DNA from: Dactylorhiza incarnata
Taxonomy: Eukaryota > Streptophyta > Magnoliopsida > Asparagales > Orchidaceae
Length of the DNA: 64,000 bases
Direction: 5' to 3'
NCBI GenBank assembly: GCA_033032865.1
Contig: JAWHQI010000004.1
Location: 19,760,001 to 19,824,000 of the forward strand
Shown here: piece after piece, positions 23,025 through 34,221 of the stretch
Position numbering within the stretch: position 1 is the stretch's first letter
Layout: each line of letters begins with the position of its first letter
Position numbers and translations under genes: made by a program
Notes under the pieces: model-generated
Database searches by the model: none
What the model saw: only the letters and a program-made list of their open reading frames with translations
What the model was told of the DNA's origin: nothing

Positions 23025-24770
23025 GACTTGACTTGGCTGCTTGTTGTTTTGACCATTTGTGCCATTCTGGCAACAGCTTTTTCCCAGACATTCTCATTTT
23101 TGTATAGATGATTCTTTACATATGTGATGTCCTTTGTGGAATCCCCTTGATGGTCTGCAATATTCTTAAGAACTGTGTGCTGGGCAACAACTGTATTTTT
23201 GGCCATTTCAAACCATCTTGTCATCTGCAGAAGGATATGATCTGATGCAGTTTTGACATCATTGACCTGGGCATTGAGCTCAGTTCTCACTTCAGCCACT
23301 CTTGAGTCCATTCTCTGTTCACTGGCGTGAATCTCCTGAGTCAATGCAGCTCTTGTTGTCTGCAATTCATTCCTTATCTGTGTAGATACATCCTGGATCT
23401 TCTTAGCAACAATCTCTTTCATAGACAACATCTGACCCTCAATCATTGTTTGTATTGAGTTTATTAGGTCAGATGTGTCCAGAGCTGCAACTGTCCTTTC
23501 CTGGGGTAGTTCCTTTTCAACCATCTCTTCAGCTCCACTCTGAGCATCAGCCCTCTCATTATCAGGGATCTGCTCCTCCTCAGATGGGGCATTGGGTGAT
23601 ACCAATTCCTGTTGATGTTCTCCCCCACTAGCATACCCACCTCCTCCTTCATAGGCTGGGCTATGCTCCCCTTCACTTGGGGCATCCTTAGGAGGAGAAT
23701 TTTGTCTAAGGTCACCTGAAAAATGATTGATGAATTAGACACCTAGACTATACTATTGATAGAGAAAAGAGACCTAACTGAAATCCTAATTTACCATGGA
23801 TAGGTGAGTTGGGAAATTCATCTTCATCATTATGAACATTTGGATCAGCACTCATCTGGGTTGGCTCAGGATTGGGCACAACACTTCCTTGGGGCTCCTC
23901 ATTTGTTCTGGGGACTTCTTCATTATCATTGTTCATTGGGTTGCTGGCAGATCTATGATCAGACCCATGACTATCTTCATTTTCAGATCTAGCTGACTTT
24001 GAGGATGAGCTTGATTTCTGCTGGGATACTTCTTTCTTCTTTTCCTTTGCCACAGTTGGCTGGCTCATAGGGAGCACTCTGGAGAATCTATCCAGAGTCT
24101 TAATGTCCATTCTTTTGAGGTAATGGAGATTTGACCCCTTGGAGTTTGCAAAGGTCTCTGAATAACTATTCTGTAGGTACAAAGATAGTATTCTTCCCAT
24201 ATTGGGGGCTTGTAGAGATTCCTTTATCCTTTGAAAGATAACTTCTCCCCATGAGGTTCTCTTGGACAGAATTATCCTTGTCATTAATTCAAACATGAAC
24301 TGTGAGACAGTGTCATGTGAACCAGGCTTGCATAGGATAGCTTTGCCCACAATATCAGACAACAGCTTCCCCTGTTGATTGAAGAACTTCCTTCTTAGAC
24401 AACTGGTCTTACTTTCACTGTATCCTGTCCACTTTAGGGCAGTCTGCTTGTCCTTTTCAGATATCCCTTCGTCTTCAGTTTTACTGCAGGGAGTTAATTT
24501 TAGCCCCTTCTCCAACCTTTTAGCAGTAATCTTTATCTTCTCACTTCCTATCTTGGACATCAGGATGGTTTTGGATGGAGACAGTTTGACATGGTTGAAC
24601 CATTCCAGAACTTCAGCTTTGAGAATGCAGCATGGTTCAGACAGCATGTGCTCCAGACCTTGAGCTTCCATTAGATGAATCACTTGTCGTATTTCTTTAG
24701 AGGCATGAGAGAATCCATTTCTTACTATTTCACAGCCCTCCAGGAAATCTTTCGAGCTTTTTGGCGCCAT
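23025..24770 (-). pseudogene. Third ORF (env-position) of D, two exons, cut by element A
   Basis: Starts at ATG 24770 and runs open to 23748. A GT donor at 23794-23793 and a TTTTTCAG acceptor ending at 23716 define a 79-base intron whose removal keeps the frame open. Exon 2 runs from 23715 to the A insertion at 23024. About 555 codons are visible. The N-terminal 230 residues are mixed and helix-rich. Residues about 240-340 are Ser/Lys then Asn/Asp/Glu-rich. Exon 2 holds a long predicted coiled coil (about 23060-23450). No convincing signal peptide or membrane span is seen. Sireviruses commonly have an extra env-like ORF at this place; whether it acts as an envelope protein is unproven. The 3' end is missing through the insertion. 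Confidence 0.7.
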
Positions 24771-24867
24771 GGAAGCAGAGAATCGATGCGCTGAGATGGA
24801 AGAGAAGATGAATCATCTCGACGGCTAAGGGTTTTGGCTTTGTGGTTTGTTTTAGGTTACAGTGTAT

Positions 24868-24877
24868 CTATTTATAG
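24868..24877 (-). promoter_or_regulatory. TATA box upstream of D's third ORF
   Basis: On the minus strand CTATAAATAG lies about 100 bases before ATG 24770, with a leader between. Upstream at 24981-25075 are palindromic GTCTTAGCGG/CCGCTGAGAC motifs like those in D's own LTR U3 (32085-32270). Together they look like a complete internal promoter. Confidence 0.6.
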
Positions 24878-24980
24878 ATTTTTAGTTTCGATTTTATTAA
24901 CCCTAGGCTTCTAGACTTAATTACCTTATTGTTTCAAGGATTTCTATGTTAATTAACAGATGTCATATCGAACATACCCC

Positions 24981-25075
24981 GTCTTAGCGGTTCCGCTGAG
25001 ACGGAGACCTAGACCGCTGGGACAGTGAACTGTCAACCGCTGGGACAGTTTGCTCGTCTCAGCGGTTCAGCTGGG
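24981..25075 (-). repeat. GTCTCAGCGG-type inverted-repeat cluster upstream of ORF3
   Basis: GTCTTAGCGG with CCGCTGAGAC (24981-25002), two CCGCTGGGAC units (about 25014 and 25037) and GTCTCAGCGGTTCAGCTGGG (25056-25075). The same family of motif fills 32085-32270 in the LTR. Confidence 0.75.
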
Positions 25076-25266
25076 ATTTTTCTCAACTGATTCAGCTGAA
25101 CATATTCCTGCATTTTAGCTGATCATAGTGTTTAGACCTAATGTAGATGTTTTGGCTTAAGATGGGTCCTAGTCATGTCACTAAGTTGAGTGTACAGTAA
25201 TGTAAAGTTTGATAATTTACCATTCATAATCAACAATAGTGAAAGCCATTACTCATACATTTACAA

Positions 25267-28200
25267 CTATTCTACACTAAGCATGCCAAGATCAATTTTG
25301 AAAGCATTGAATTTGGATTCATCCAGTGGCTTTGTAAAGATATCAGCTACTTGTTTGTCAGTGGGGACAAATTCAAGACAGATATCTTTACACTCTACAT
25401 GTTCTCTAATAAAATGATATCTAATCTCTATATGCTTAGTCCTGCTATGAGAGACAGGATTTTTAGCAATAGATATTGCACTGGATGAATCACAATACAA
25501 AAGAGATTCCCTTACCTTGAGGTTGTAATCCTCCAACTGATGTTGTGTCCAAAGGAGTTGTGCACAACAGCTACCTGCAACAATGTATTCAGACTCAGCT
25601 GTGGATATTGCCACACTAGTTTGTTTCTTGCTGCTCCAAGATATCAATCTTCTCCCTAGGAACTGACAAGTAACACTTGTACTCTTCCTGTCTTCTTTGC
25701 AACCTGCAAAATCTGCATCTGAAAAGCCTGTTAGTTCAAAGTCATTGTTCTTAGGGTACCAAAGGCCAAGATGCAAGCTGCCCTTAAGGTATCTCAATAT
25801 CCTCTTCACAGAGATGTAGTGAGATTCCTTAGGACAGGCTTGATACCTAGCACAAACACAAGTAGCATACATAATGTCTTGCCTACTAGCAGTCAAGTAT
25901 AATAGGGATCCAATGATGCATCTGTACATGGACTCATCAAAGGCCTTTCACTTTTCATCCTTGTCTAATGATACATTAGACCCCATGGGTGTTCTCATGG
26001 TGGAGGCTGATTCCATCCCAAATTTCTTGATGAGCTCCTTAGTGTACTTGGTCTGGGAGATGAAAATTCCATCATCAGACTGTTTCACTTGAAGCCCAAG
26101 GAAATATTTGAGCTCACCCATGCTGCTCATTTCAAACTCCCCCTGCATTAGATTAGCAAATCTCTTGCAGAGGTTATCATCAGTAGACCCAAAGATTATG
26201 TCATCAACATAGATTTCGACTAAGAGACACTTGCCCCTTGTTTCCCTAAGAAACAATGTGCTATCAATCTTTCCCCTCATGAACTTGTTCTTGAGGAGAA
26301 AGTTGGACAAAGTCTCATACCAAGCTCTTAGAGCTTGCTTGAGACCATATAGTGCTTTCCTAAGAAGATAAACATGAGAAGTTAGGGTTGGATGCACAAA
26401 ACCTGAATGTTGTTCAACATATACCTCTTCCTTCAAATCTCCATTGAGAAAGGCTGATTTGACATCCATTTGGTAGACTTTGAACCCCTTGTGGGCAGCA
26501 TAGGCAAGGAATAGCCTAATTGCTTCCAACTTTGCAACTGGTGCAAAGGTTTGATCAAAGTCTATACCTTCCTCTTGCCTGTATCCTTTGGCTACTAATC
26601 TGGCCTTGTTCTTGATGATTGTACCATTCTCATCAAGCTTGTTCCTGTATACCCATTTAGTGCCAATCACATTGTGTCCCTGAAGTCTTGGCACCAGCTT
26701 CCATACTTTGCATCTCTTGAATTGTAGGAGCTCTTCTTGCATTGCTTCAATCCAGAATGTGTCTTGATTGGCCTCTTCAAACTTCTTGGGCTCAATTTGA
26801 GAGAGGAAGCTCAAGAATAGTGCTTCATTATGAGCTCTGCTTCTTGTCAATATGCCTTGGGTATGATCCCCAATTATTAGCTCTCTTGGATGATCTCTCA
26901 GGTGCCTTGCAGCAGCAGGAAGAGGGTCCTCTGGTGGCTGTGTTTGTTCCACTGGTCCAGCTATGTCTTCATCTTGTACCTCTTCTTCTTCAGGAATTGC
27001 AGCAGTTGTTTGTGTTTTGCTGCTGCTGGGCTTGTCTTGGACAGTCAGCTCATGCATCCCTTCTTCATTTCCTGTCACAATAGAAGAACTAGACCATTCT
27101 TTGTAAAGAAGGCTGGTCTCATCAAATACAACATGCATAGATTCTTCTACAACATGGATTTTTTTGTTATAAACTCTATAAGCTCTACTATGTGAGCTAT
27201 ATCCAACAAGAACGCCCACATTGCATTTTTCTGCAAACTTTGTTAATTGAGATTTTCCATTATTTAGAATGTAGCATTTGCAACCAAAGATTCTAAAGTA
27301 GGAAATTGTAGGTTGTTTGCCTTTCAGAATCTCATAAGGGGTTTTTCCAAGGACCTTATTAATGGAGGCTCTATTGATAACATAACAGGTTGTATTGACG
27401 GCCTTAGCCCAGAAATATTCTGGGAGTGAGGAGTCACTAAGCAATGTTCTCCTAGCTTCTATCAAGGTCCTATTCCTCCTCTCAGCCACACCATTTTGCT
27501 GTGGAGTCCTTGGGGAGGAGAACTCTTGGGTGATACCAAATTCTTGACAAAATTTTGTCATGGCTTCAGATTGAAATTATGTACCATGGTCAGTTCTAGT
27601 TCTGACCACATTACATAGTAGATCATTCTGAATAGCCTTGACATAATTTATAAAGACATGTAGGGTATCTGACTTCTTCTTAAGGAAGAATACCCATGTA
27701 TACTTTGAATGATCATCTACAATTACCAAAGTATACAACTTCCCACCTAGGCTCTGAATTGGCAAAGGACCAAACAAGTCCATGTGCAATTGGTATAAAC
27801 ACCTTTCAGTATCCTTGGGGCCAATACAATTAAAGGTGGCCCTAGTTTGCTTACCCATTTGGCAAGCATGACAGGGACCACTTTTAACACATTTTAGTTT
27901 AGGACTATTTCTAACAAGGTCTTTAGAAAATAATCTATACATTGTCTTATAGTTAATGTGGGCAAGTCTCTTGTGCCATTGGACACAAAGTGACTCACTT
28001 TCATTAGCTACAAGACACACAGAGGAGATAGAATAATTGCAAATGAAGTCTAAGCAATAAACATTTCCACTCCCAGTGCCTGAGAGAATGGTCTCCAAGT
28101 CATTAGACTTTTTGATCAAGCACTTGTCATTGTGGAATTCAATGACATAGCCTAAGTCACATAGTTGGCTTATGCTTACAAGGTTGTGTTGCAACCCTTC

Positions 28201-28436
28201 AACATAAGCTACCCTTGTGATTGAGACTATGCCATTGGAAATCATACCATATCCCTTGGTGACTCCCTTTTCAGATCCACCAAAGATAACTTTGGGTCCA
28301 TTCTTCACCGGATGGTAATCCTTTAGAAGATTCTTAGTTCCTATCATGTGCCTTGAGCACCCACTGTCCAAGTACCATATTTGGTTGAAACTGGTACTTG
28401 AACTAACCTGCAACACAAAAATTAATGTACCTTAGG
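25267..28436 (-). pseudogene. pol: Copia pol of D: protease, integrase, RT, RNase H
   Basis: One frame in four blocks: protease with WYLDSGCSRHM (about 28370); GAG-pre-integrase and zinc-binding HHCC (ends GPCHACQMGKQ, about 27870); and the integrase core with D in HMDLFGP, second D in TDHGT and E in [10 protein letters not shown] carries the intact active site YVDD (about 26215). RNase H carries SDADFAG, AESEY and CDSSSAI (25480-25720). Stops: TAA directly after TDHGT (near 27579, Glu codon GAA to TAA), splitting the integrase core, and a stop near 25945 between RT and RNase H. Pol is in a different frame from gag. In copia, integrase precedes RT, as here. Confidence 0.88.
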
Positions 28437-28766
28437 ACCCCATCTGACTTTGGGTCCTAGGTTCATGTTAACACTATAGGGAATATTCCTAGAGAGGGAT
28501 GGTTTGGCTTGAGGTTCAGTCCTTGCCTTTGGCACATTGGGGTTGTGCCAACAATCAATTGCAAAGTGTCACACCTTGCCACAGCACCAACAATCATGAA
28601 TATTGTATCTCCTTTTCTGAACAGTTTTTTGAATTGGTACAGCACTTTTTACATGTTCAGCAGAAGGGATATCAGCATTCTTCCTATTTCATTCAGCAAT
28701 AATCTGACTGAAGGATAATCTGTGGACAGTCTTGCTGCTCTTTGTTCTGATGGCCTCAGTTTGCAT
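28437..28766 (-). pseudogene. gag-pol junction of D with second zinc knuckle interrupted by a stop
   Basis: After the gag stop (28767) the gag frame stays open apart from two further stops. It encodes a second knuckle, CWCC...HFAIDC (about 28560-28605), in which one spacer codon is TGA. In intact relatives this would be continuous with gag. The frame changes before the protease. Confidence 0.6.
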
Positions 28767-30974
28767 TTACTTGGCAGTCATACAAGATCTGATGGAATCA
28801 TACACTGGGCAGCAGGTCTTGTCAACAGATTTGACAGCAGTCTTGCTTTTTGCTGAAGCAGATTTGGAAGAGCTTGCTTCCATGTTCTTGACTGAAGGTG
28901 CTGAGACACCAAACACAAATGTTCCAGGTTGGGCCATTTGTATTTCCTCATGTGGAGCTTTCTTTGCACTCAATCCCATGCCCTTTATATTTCCATTGCT
29001 GTGAGCATTCTTGCTCAAGTTATAGGAACTTCCATTTAATAAGTGACCATGAATACTTTCTTGGTCATACTTGTTTGAGGGCATCAAGACTTTCACAAAG
29101 GAGGTCTTAGATTCTTTTGAGTCCTTGACCTTTCCCTTAGTGTTGCTAGTAGCTGCCTCTTTGTTGAAACCAACACCTCTCATGTCATGGGAGTTGAAGG
29201 TGTCAATAATAGGCAGCACTGTCTTGGGCTTGGAGAACTTAGCCACCAACATCCTCTCCTTGAGAAGCTTTTCTTCAAGATCCTTAATGATCTTGTTCTT
29301 GTGGATTATGGTGCCCACATGGATTATTGACATTCCCCTTAGCTTGCCAATCTCCTTGCTCATTAGAGCTAGTTGGGTAGCATGCTCAATGCACTCAGAT
29401 TTTGATTGCTTTAGGGAAGCAATTTCTTGGGCTTTCCTCTTGGCTAGCTTTTTGCTCTTTTTCAGAGCTTCCAAGAGTGCACCATATTCATCAATCAATT
29501 GATTGACATCCTCCTCAGAATATGATTCACCTCCAACTTTAGATGGAGGAGATTCAGATTCTGGACCTGTTTCATAATCAGAAGAAGAAGAAATGTAGTG
29601 TATCAATACCTGCTCATGTTCTGAATTGTTGTGGCTGTCCTCATCTTCAGTTATAGCCATCAGCCCATGGTCATCAAGAGTGACTTCATCCTCCTCTTCA
29701 TCACTATCTGAATGTGATAGAGGGGCCCTGATTCTTATCCTGGTAGCAGTATAGTCTTCTTCCTCCTGATCAGCAAACAACTCCAAGTAGGCTTCCTCCT
29801 CACCATCTGAATCTGAAGCTGAAGATTCAGATTCACTCCAGCTCTTGCCTTTCTTAGCTAGGAAGGATTTTTCTCCCTTCCTCTCCTTCTGGTGATGAGC
29901 CTTCTTGTCACCTTTTTCCTTTCTCTTGATGGGGTAGTCAGCAATGACATGTCCAGGCTTACTACAACAGTAGCAAATTATGTTAGTTGAAACATGTTTA
30001 CTAGTTTTAGAGTCATACCAGTCCCCTTTGGGATGTTGCCTCTCAGATCTATAATAATCCTTCTTGGGATGAGAAGAGGAGGAAGGTTTGTTCTTCCATT
30101 GTTTCCTCTTGATCATCTTCTTGAACTGCCTTGTGAAGGAAGCAAACTCCTCATCAGAAGAGGAGCTGTCAGATTTGCTGCTCTCAGATTTCTCAGATTC
30201 AGCAGCCTTCCTTGGAGGTGAGTGCACTCTAGCCTTGTTCTTCTTAGAGCTTTCAGCTTTGAGAGCAACGGATCTCTCCCTTGTGTGAGTCCTAGAGGAA
30301 GAGTCCTCCTCCTTTCTTGCAGAAAGCTGCATCTCATATGAGAGCAGTTTCCCAAACAGTGTATGGGTGGGGGTTTCTCCAAGTCTTGCCCCTTCCCTGA
30401 TTGCACAGATATTAGTGTCCCATTCTCTAGTTAGAGATCTAAGGAACTTATCATTGAGTTCATAATCTGTGAACACCCTTCCATAGGTTCTTAATTCATT
30501 TACAATCCTAAAGAACCTTTCATAGCACATGGAGATATTCTCCTGGCCCAGCTGTCTGAAGGCTTCATACTCCTGATTGAGGAGTGACTTTCTATCATCC
30601 CTTACTTCAGATGTTCCCTCCATATAGACAACCAATGTGTCCCACATTTCCTTGGCAGTTTGGCAGTGTACCAAGTTCTGAAATGTAGTGTCATCAATGG
30701 CATTTACTATTATGTTTTGGGCTCTCTTGTCCATAGTGTACAGTGCTATCTCATCATTGGTCAGTTCAGAAAATACCTTAAGTACTTTTCTAGTAGGGTT
30801 AATACTGGAGACTTTCTCGAAGGTATAAGGACCATTTTTGACAGTCAAAAAGATCCTTTGGTCTGATGCTTCCATGAATAGCCTTACCCTTTGCTTCCAT
30901 ATCCCAAAGTTTTCTTTGGAGCATATGGGCAACTTCATTGACCCCAACTCCTTCTTCATTTCACTGTTGGCCAT
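28767..30974 (-). pseudogene. gag: Copia gag of D
   Basis: 735 codons, opening at ATG 30974 about 70 bases after the primer site. The UBN2/retrotransposon Gag core occupies residues about 15-225 (includes the WDTL and YERFFRIVNELR segments). A Lys/Ser-rich basic linker follows, then a zinc knuckle at about 333-346, CYCCSKPGHVIADY, where the fourth ligand Cys is Tyr. A long acidic Ser/Asp/Glu-rich region (about 375-500), a coiled coil (about 500-600) and a basic tail complete it. The long C-terminal extension with coiled coil is usual for Sirevirus Gag. TAA at 28767 probably truncates the native protein before its second knuckle. The altered ligand should weaken RNA binding. Confidence 0.85.
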
Positions 30975-31042
30975 TAGATTTCAGATTTGACTACTCCTGT
31001 ATAGGATCTGATCAGAATGTTAAGTCTTTTTGATCAACCTAT

Positions 31043-31053
31043 CTCTAATACCA
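31043..31053 (-). other. Primer binding site of D (initiator tRNA-Met type)
   Basis: On the minus strand TGGTATTAGAG follows the LTR end after two bases. The canonical sequence is TGGTATCAGAG, so there is one change. Confidence 0.8.
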
Positions 31054-31328
31054 CTTGATAGTTTATATAGGTGTAGTCAATAAAACCTAGAGGGGGGTGA
31101 ATAGGTTCTGCTTATTTTCTTTATTTAAACCTAAGGTTTCTAGCTGCAGAAAACACAAGCACAGAAAGCACACAAGGATGTATAGAGGTTCCTCAAGACA
31201 GGGTGTCTTGAGTAGTCCTCTTTCCCCCTTCACCTTTCTAACAGTGTGTTAGACAAGGCCACAAACTCCAAACTCGGCTCCTTGAGCTTACACCACAAGT
31301 TCCTCAGAACTTCTCAGATCCAGAGTGA

Positions 31329-31510
31329 TCCTACCTCAGGCACAGCAGCCCTACACTCAGGATCAGCAGCCCTACACCTGAGGCTCAACAGCCCTACACT
31401 TCAGGCTCAACACCCCCTACACCTCAAGCTCAACAGCCCTACACCTCAGGCTCAACAGCCCTACACATCAGGCTCAACAGCCCTACACCTCAGGCTCAAC
31501 AGCCCTACAG
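31329..31510. repeat. 22-bp minisatellite in D's LTR, about eight units
   Basis: Units of the form CAACAGCCCTACACCTCAGGCT repeat head to tail with small changes. Short ORFs across it are by-products. Confidence 0.85.
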
Positions 31511-32084
31511 ATCAGAATTATGAACTCCTACCACTCAGAAATCCCACAGATTTCCTACCTCAGACCTATCAAGAAGTCCTACCACTCAAGCTGTCTACAT
31601 AGCTTTACACACAGGCTCAACAGCCTTTCACTCAGGCAACAATGCCTTACAAGGATATAATAGAGTTTGAGTTGAACACAGAGGACAAAAGATTTACTCT
31701 TAGGTCTTCTGAATCCTTTCTTCGGATCTGAAAACAATAGCTTCAGATTTGTATCCCCTTGATCTTCTCCTTCAGCAAAGCAGAAGATCAACTTGCCCTT
31801 CTTGAGTTTGTATAGGAAGGGCTAACTAATCTCCCTTAGAAGATTAACTTCAGCTGTAGAGAACGACTTCAACTGGATGAATCGCGAATGCTCGATTGCG
31901 GCGTGTAGCAAAAGCTTCTCAATGGAATAGTACTTCTTGATGTGCCATAACATCTTCTTGTATACCCCCAGAAGGCTTCAACGGCTATATCGATCCTCCT
32001 GACACAGTATGGGGCTAATTGGACTTGCTTTTCCCTCTCAAATGTCATTTGCGCCAAAAGCAGATCCCGTCAAAACATTTGGAT

Positions 32085-32270
32085 CTGTCTCAGCGGTTGG
32101 GCTGAGACAGCATCAAGTCTCAGCGGTTGGGCTGAGACGGCTTCCAGTCTCAGCGGCGGCTCCAGTTCCCTTCTCAGCGGTTGCTCCAGTCTTCTTCTCA
32201 GTGGATCCGCTGAGACGGCTCCTCGTCTCAGCGGTTCTGGCCCATCGTCTCAGTGGTTATGCTGAGACAG
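32085..32270. repeat. U3 cluster of GTCTCAGCGG inverted-repeat motifs (D)
   Basis: About eight copies. Several form perfect hairpins, for example GTCTCAGC with GCTGAGAC around GGTTGG (32090-32111 and following). Confidence 0.85.
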
Positions 32271-32478
32271 ATCTTCATCTCCTTGTGGATGATTTCTTCT
32301 TATCTAAGGCCATATTTGGCCCTTCCTTTTGAGTCACCTGTGCCTGTATATCCTTCACAAGTATAGCTTTGTTAAATACAATATGTCCTTAGCATTAAGA
32401 GTGATGCCTCTTCAAATCAAGGTTATATTGAGGACAATATACCCAACAGGGAGATTAAATTGCATAAATCTAATATTT

Positions 32479-32892
32479 AGGGGGAGTGCATTATAATGAT
32501 ATTAAACTAAAAAATGGGTATATTTGTAGGGGGAGTAATCATATAGGAGGTGCATACACTATCATATGCTCGATCATGAAAATCCTTCAATAAATGGTTC
32601 CTTACCTATCTTAAAAGATATACACTCATCCCTACCCACTTTTGTTAATAGAAAAGGGGGAGAAGAAATTGAGAAATCTAGTAAAATAGATATTTAGGGG
32701 GAGTAGTTTATAAGAGACACTAATGTAGGGGGAGGACTTGATATAGAAAGGGTAGACATTATCGCTTTCAATTCTATCACGCTCTTAATATGTTATTCAT
32801 GCATATCTTATTACCGCACTTATCTATAAACACAAATTGTCTTAATCTCTCTAATTTCTCATACGGGTATTTGTTATTATCAAAAGGGGGAG
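32479..32892 (+). repeat. Six-copy polypurine (AGGGGGAG) array of E
   Basis: Copies at about 32479, 32528, 32655, 32696, 32727 and 32885. The last, AAAAGGGGGAGAT, abuts the LTR and is the functional tract. A truncated GGGAG remains at the D insertion point (32449). Confidence 0.85.
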
Positions 32893-32894
32893 AT

Positions 32895-34134
32895 TGTTGG
32901 AGCCTATGTTCCGCATCTCTTGGTTTGAGAATAACAAACACCGTGTTGTATTTGATCTAGTCTTTTGTGTGTTTAAAATGTCCAGGTTGTACAGGTTCAA
33001 TGAGGAGATAAGTCCTCATTCATGGGCATGATCCAAGAGTGTGTACATATTAGAAAAAGCAAAAGGATGAGTTTTGTGTGTTGATCTTAAAATGGCCATA
33101 ACTTTCAATCCAGGAAGAGTTACAGAACGGTCCACCCCATTTCGGAGATGAGAACGACTCAATCTACTGTCTGGAGAAGTTTCGGACGGCAAAAATGAAT
33201 AGGAGCTGTCGGAATTCCGACAGCGATGTCGCCGAGGCGACAGCGCAGAAGTTACAGCAACTGCCCGCACGACAGCACGACGAACAGCAGTTTGGGCTGT
33301 CAGAATTCCAACAGCGATGTCGCCCAGGCGACAGTGAAAATCTATAAATGGGTTTGTTTTGTTCGTGCATTCCAAGCATTGAGAATTCCAAGTCCTTTCC
33401 TGAGTGCATACGAACCAGAGATCTCCAGAACCTCAAGAACTCTCATTTGTGCTGAGAAGGTTTGAAATTGAAGACGAGATCGGACGCGGTTCTACATCAA
33501 CGATCATCTTGAGGCTTCAACCTTCCTTTCAGAGATCTGAATTTCTAGGGAGTTCTTCATTTTATTTTGTATTTTCATTTATATACATTTCACTTTATAT
33601 TGGTAGGGAAATCGTCTCCTTGTGCGTGACGTCTAAGTCCTTGTGTGGCTTAGGGGAAAATTGCTTCCTTGTGCGGAGCGTTCAAGTCCTTGCATGGCTT
33701 GGTAGGAAATCGTGGACTTGTGTGCTACTTCTAGATCTTGAGAAGATTTAGAGGATAGGCTTGGGCTTGGTCTAGGGAGAGACAAGTGATAGCCTTCCGA
33801 TCCTTGGGAGAAGGATTGGTAAACACAAATTGTTAAAAGTTTATTATCATATTTGTGTCTTGATCTTAAGCATTGTTAAGATCATTTTTATTGTATGTGA
33901 ATTTCATGATTAAATAATTATGACTTTTCTTTAATTGCAAATTTGGTTGCTTAATCTTTAACTTAGAAATTTGTGTTTGAATTAATTTAAAAATTACATT
34001 GGTCTGAAATTTTTATAAGTAATTTTTAGAAAAGTAAAATTTGTTTAAAAATTCTTAAGTTAAAAATTATAATTTAAACACACCCTTATTTACCCCCCCC
34101 CCCCCCCCCTCTAAGGGCGCCACAAGATCCAACA
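32895..34134 (+). repeat. 3' LTR of E
   Basis: 1240 bp with ends TGTTGGA...TCCAACA. U3 palindromes include TGTCGGAATTCCGACA (about 33208) and TGTCGCC/GGCGACA hairpins (33226-33243, with a second set at 33297-33336), followed at once by TATA box CTATAAAT (33342-33349). A 17-C run (34093-34109) lies near the end. LTR start and end resemble those of H. Confidence 0.85.
33342..33349 (+). promoter_or_regulatory. TATA box of E's LTR
   Basis: CTATAAATGGG six bases after the second palindrome block. Confidence 0.7.
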
Positions 34135-34157
34135 CTAGTTGTTTGGGGAATGTTACA
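34135..34157 (-). repeat. First 23 bases of F's 3' LTR
   Basis: Matches 56491-56513 with one change. On the minus strand it begins TGTAACATTCCCC. It follows the GAATTTCGAGGACGAAATTT block (about 34180-34200) that typically precedes the 3' LTR in this clade. Confidence 0.85.
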
Positions 34158-34221
34158 AATCCCAATACATAAAAATAAAAATTTCGTCCTCGAAATTCAG
34201 GTTTAGCCTGTGGGGTTTCTA

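Larger units (their letters stand above)
23025..32448 (-). mobile_element. Element D: Sirevirus-type Ty1/copia with a third ORF, 3' end beyond window
   Basis: Read on the minus strand: 5' LTR 32448-31056, initiator-Met primer site, gag, protease-integrase-RT-RNase H, a non-coding gap with a promoter-like segment, and a third ORF in the env position. That ORF is cut by element A at 23024. The remainder of D, with its 3' LTR, lies to the left of A and outside the window. Domain order (integrase before RT) and the RT/RNase H wording place it in copia, Sirevirus lineage. GGGAG at 32449-32453 is the visible half of its target duplication in element E. Gag and pol each carry stops. Confidence 0.88.
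31056..32448 (-). repeat. 5' LTR of D
   Basis: On the minus strand it starts TGTTGGGTATATTG at 32448 and ends ACTATCA at 31056, 1393 bp. It holds the U3 motif cluster (32085-32270), a weak TATA candidate (GATATAG near 31988), 22-bp tandem repeats (31329-31510), and near its end the TAGAGGGGGGTGAATAGG block shared with E and H. Its partner LTR is outside the window. Confidence 0.85.
32449..34134 (+). mobile_element. Element E: 3' end of a Sirevirus-like copia element
   Basis: About 450 bases of internal 3' sequence with repeated polypurine motifs are followed by a complete 3' LTR (32895-34134). The rest of E lies left of D, which interrupts it. Multiple AGGGGGAG tracts before the 3' LTR are a described Sirevirus feature. 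E sits 23 bases inside the start of F's 3' LTR; CTAGT (34135-34139) is the visible half of its target duplication. Confidence 0.8.

Noticed and set aside
24379..24663. Plus-strand 94-codon ORF over D's third ORF
   Set aside because: Antisense shadow of the 340-codon minus-strand exon.
31246..31602. 118-codon ORF with Ala/Leu/His repeats
   Set aside because: Reads through the 22-bp minisatellite of D's LTR.
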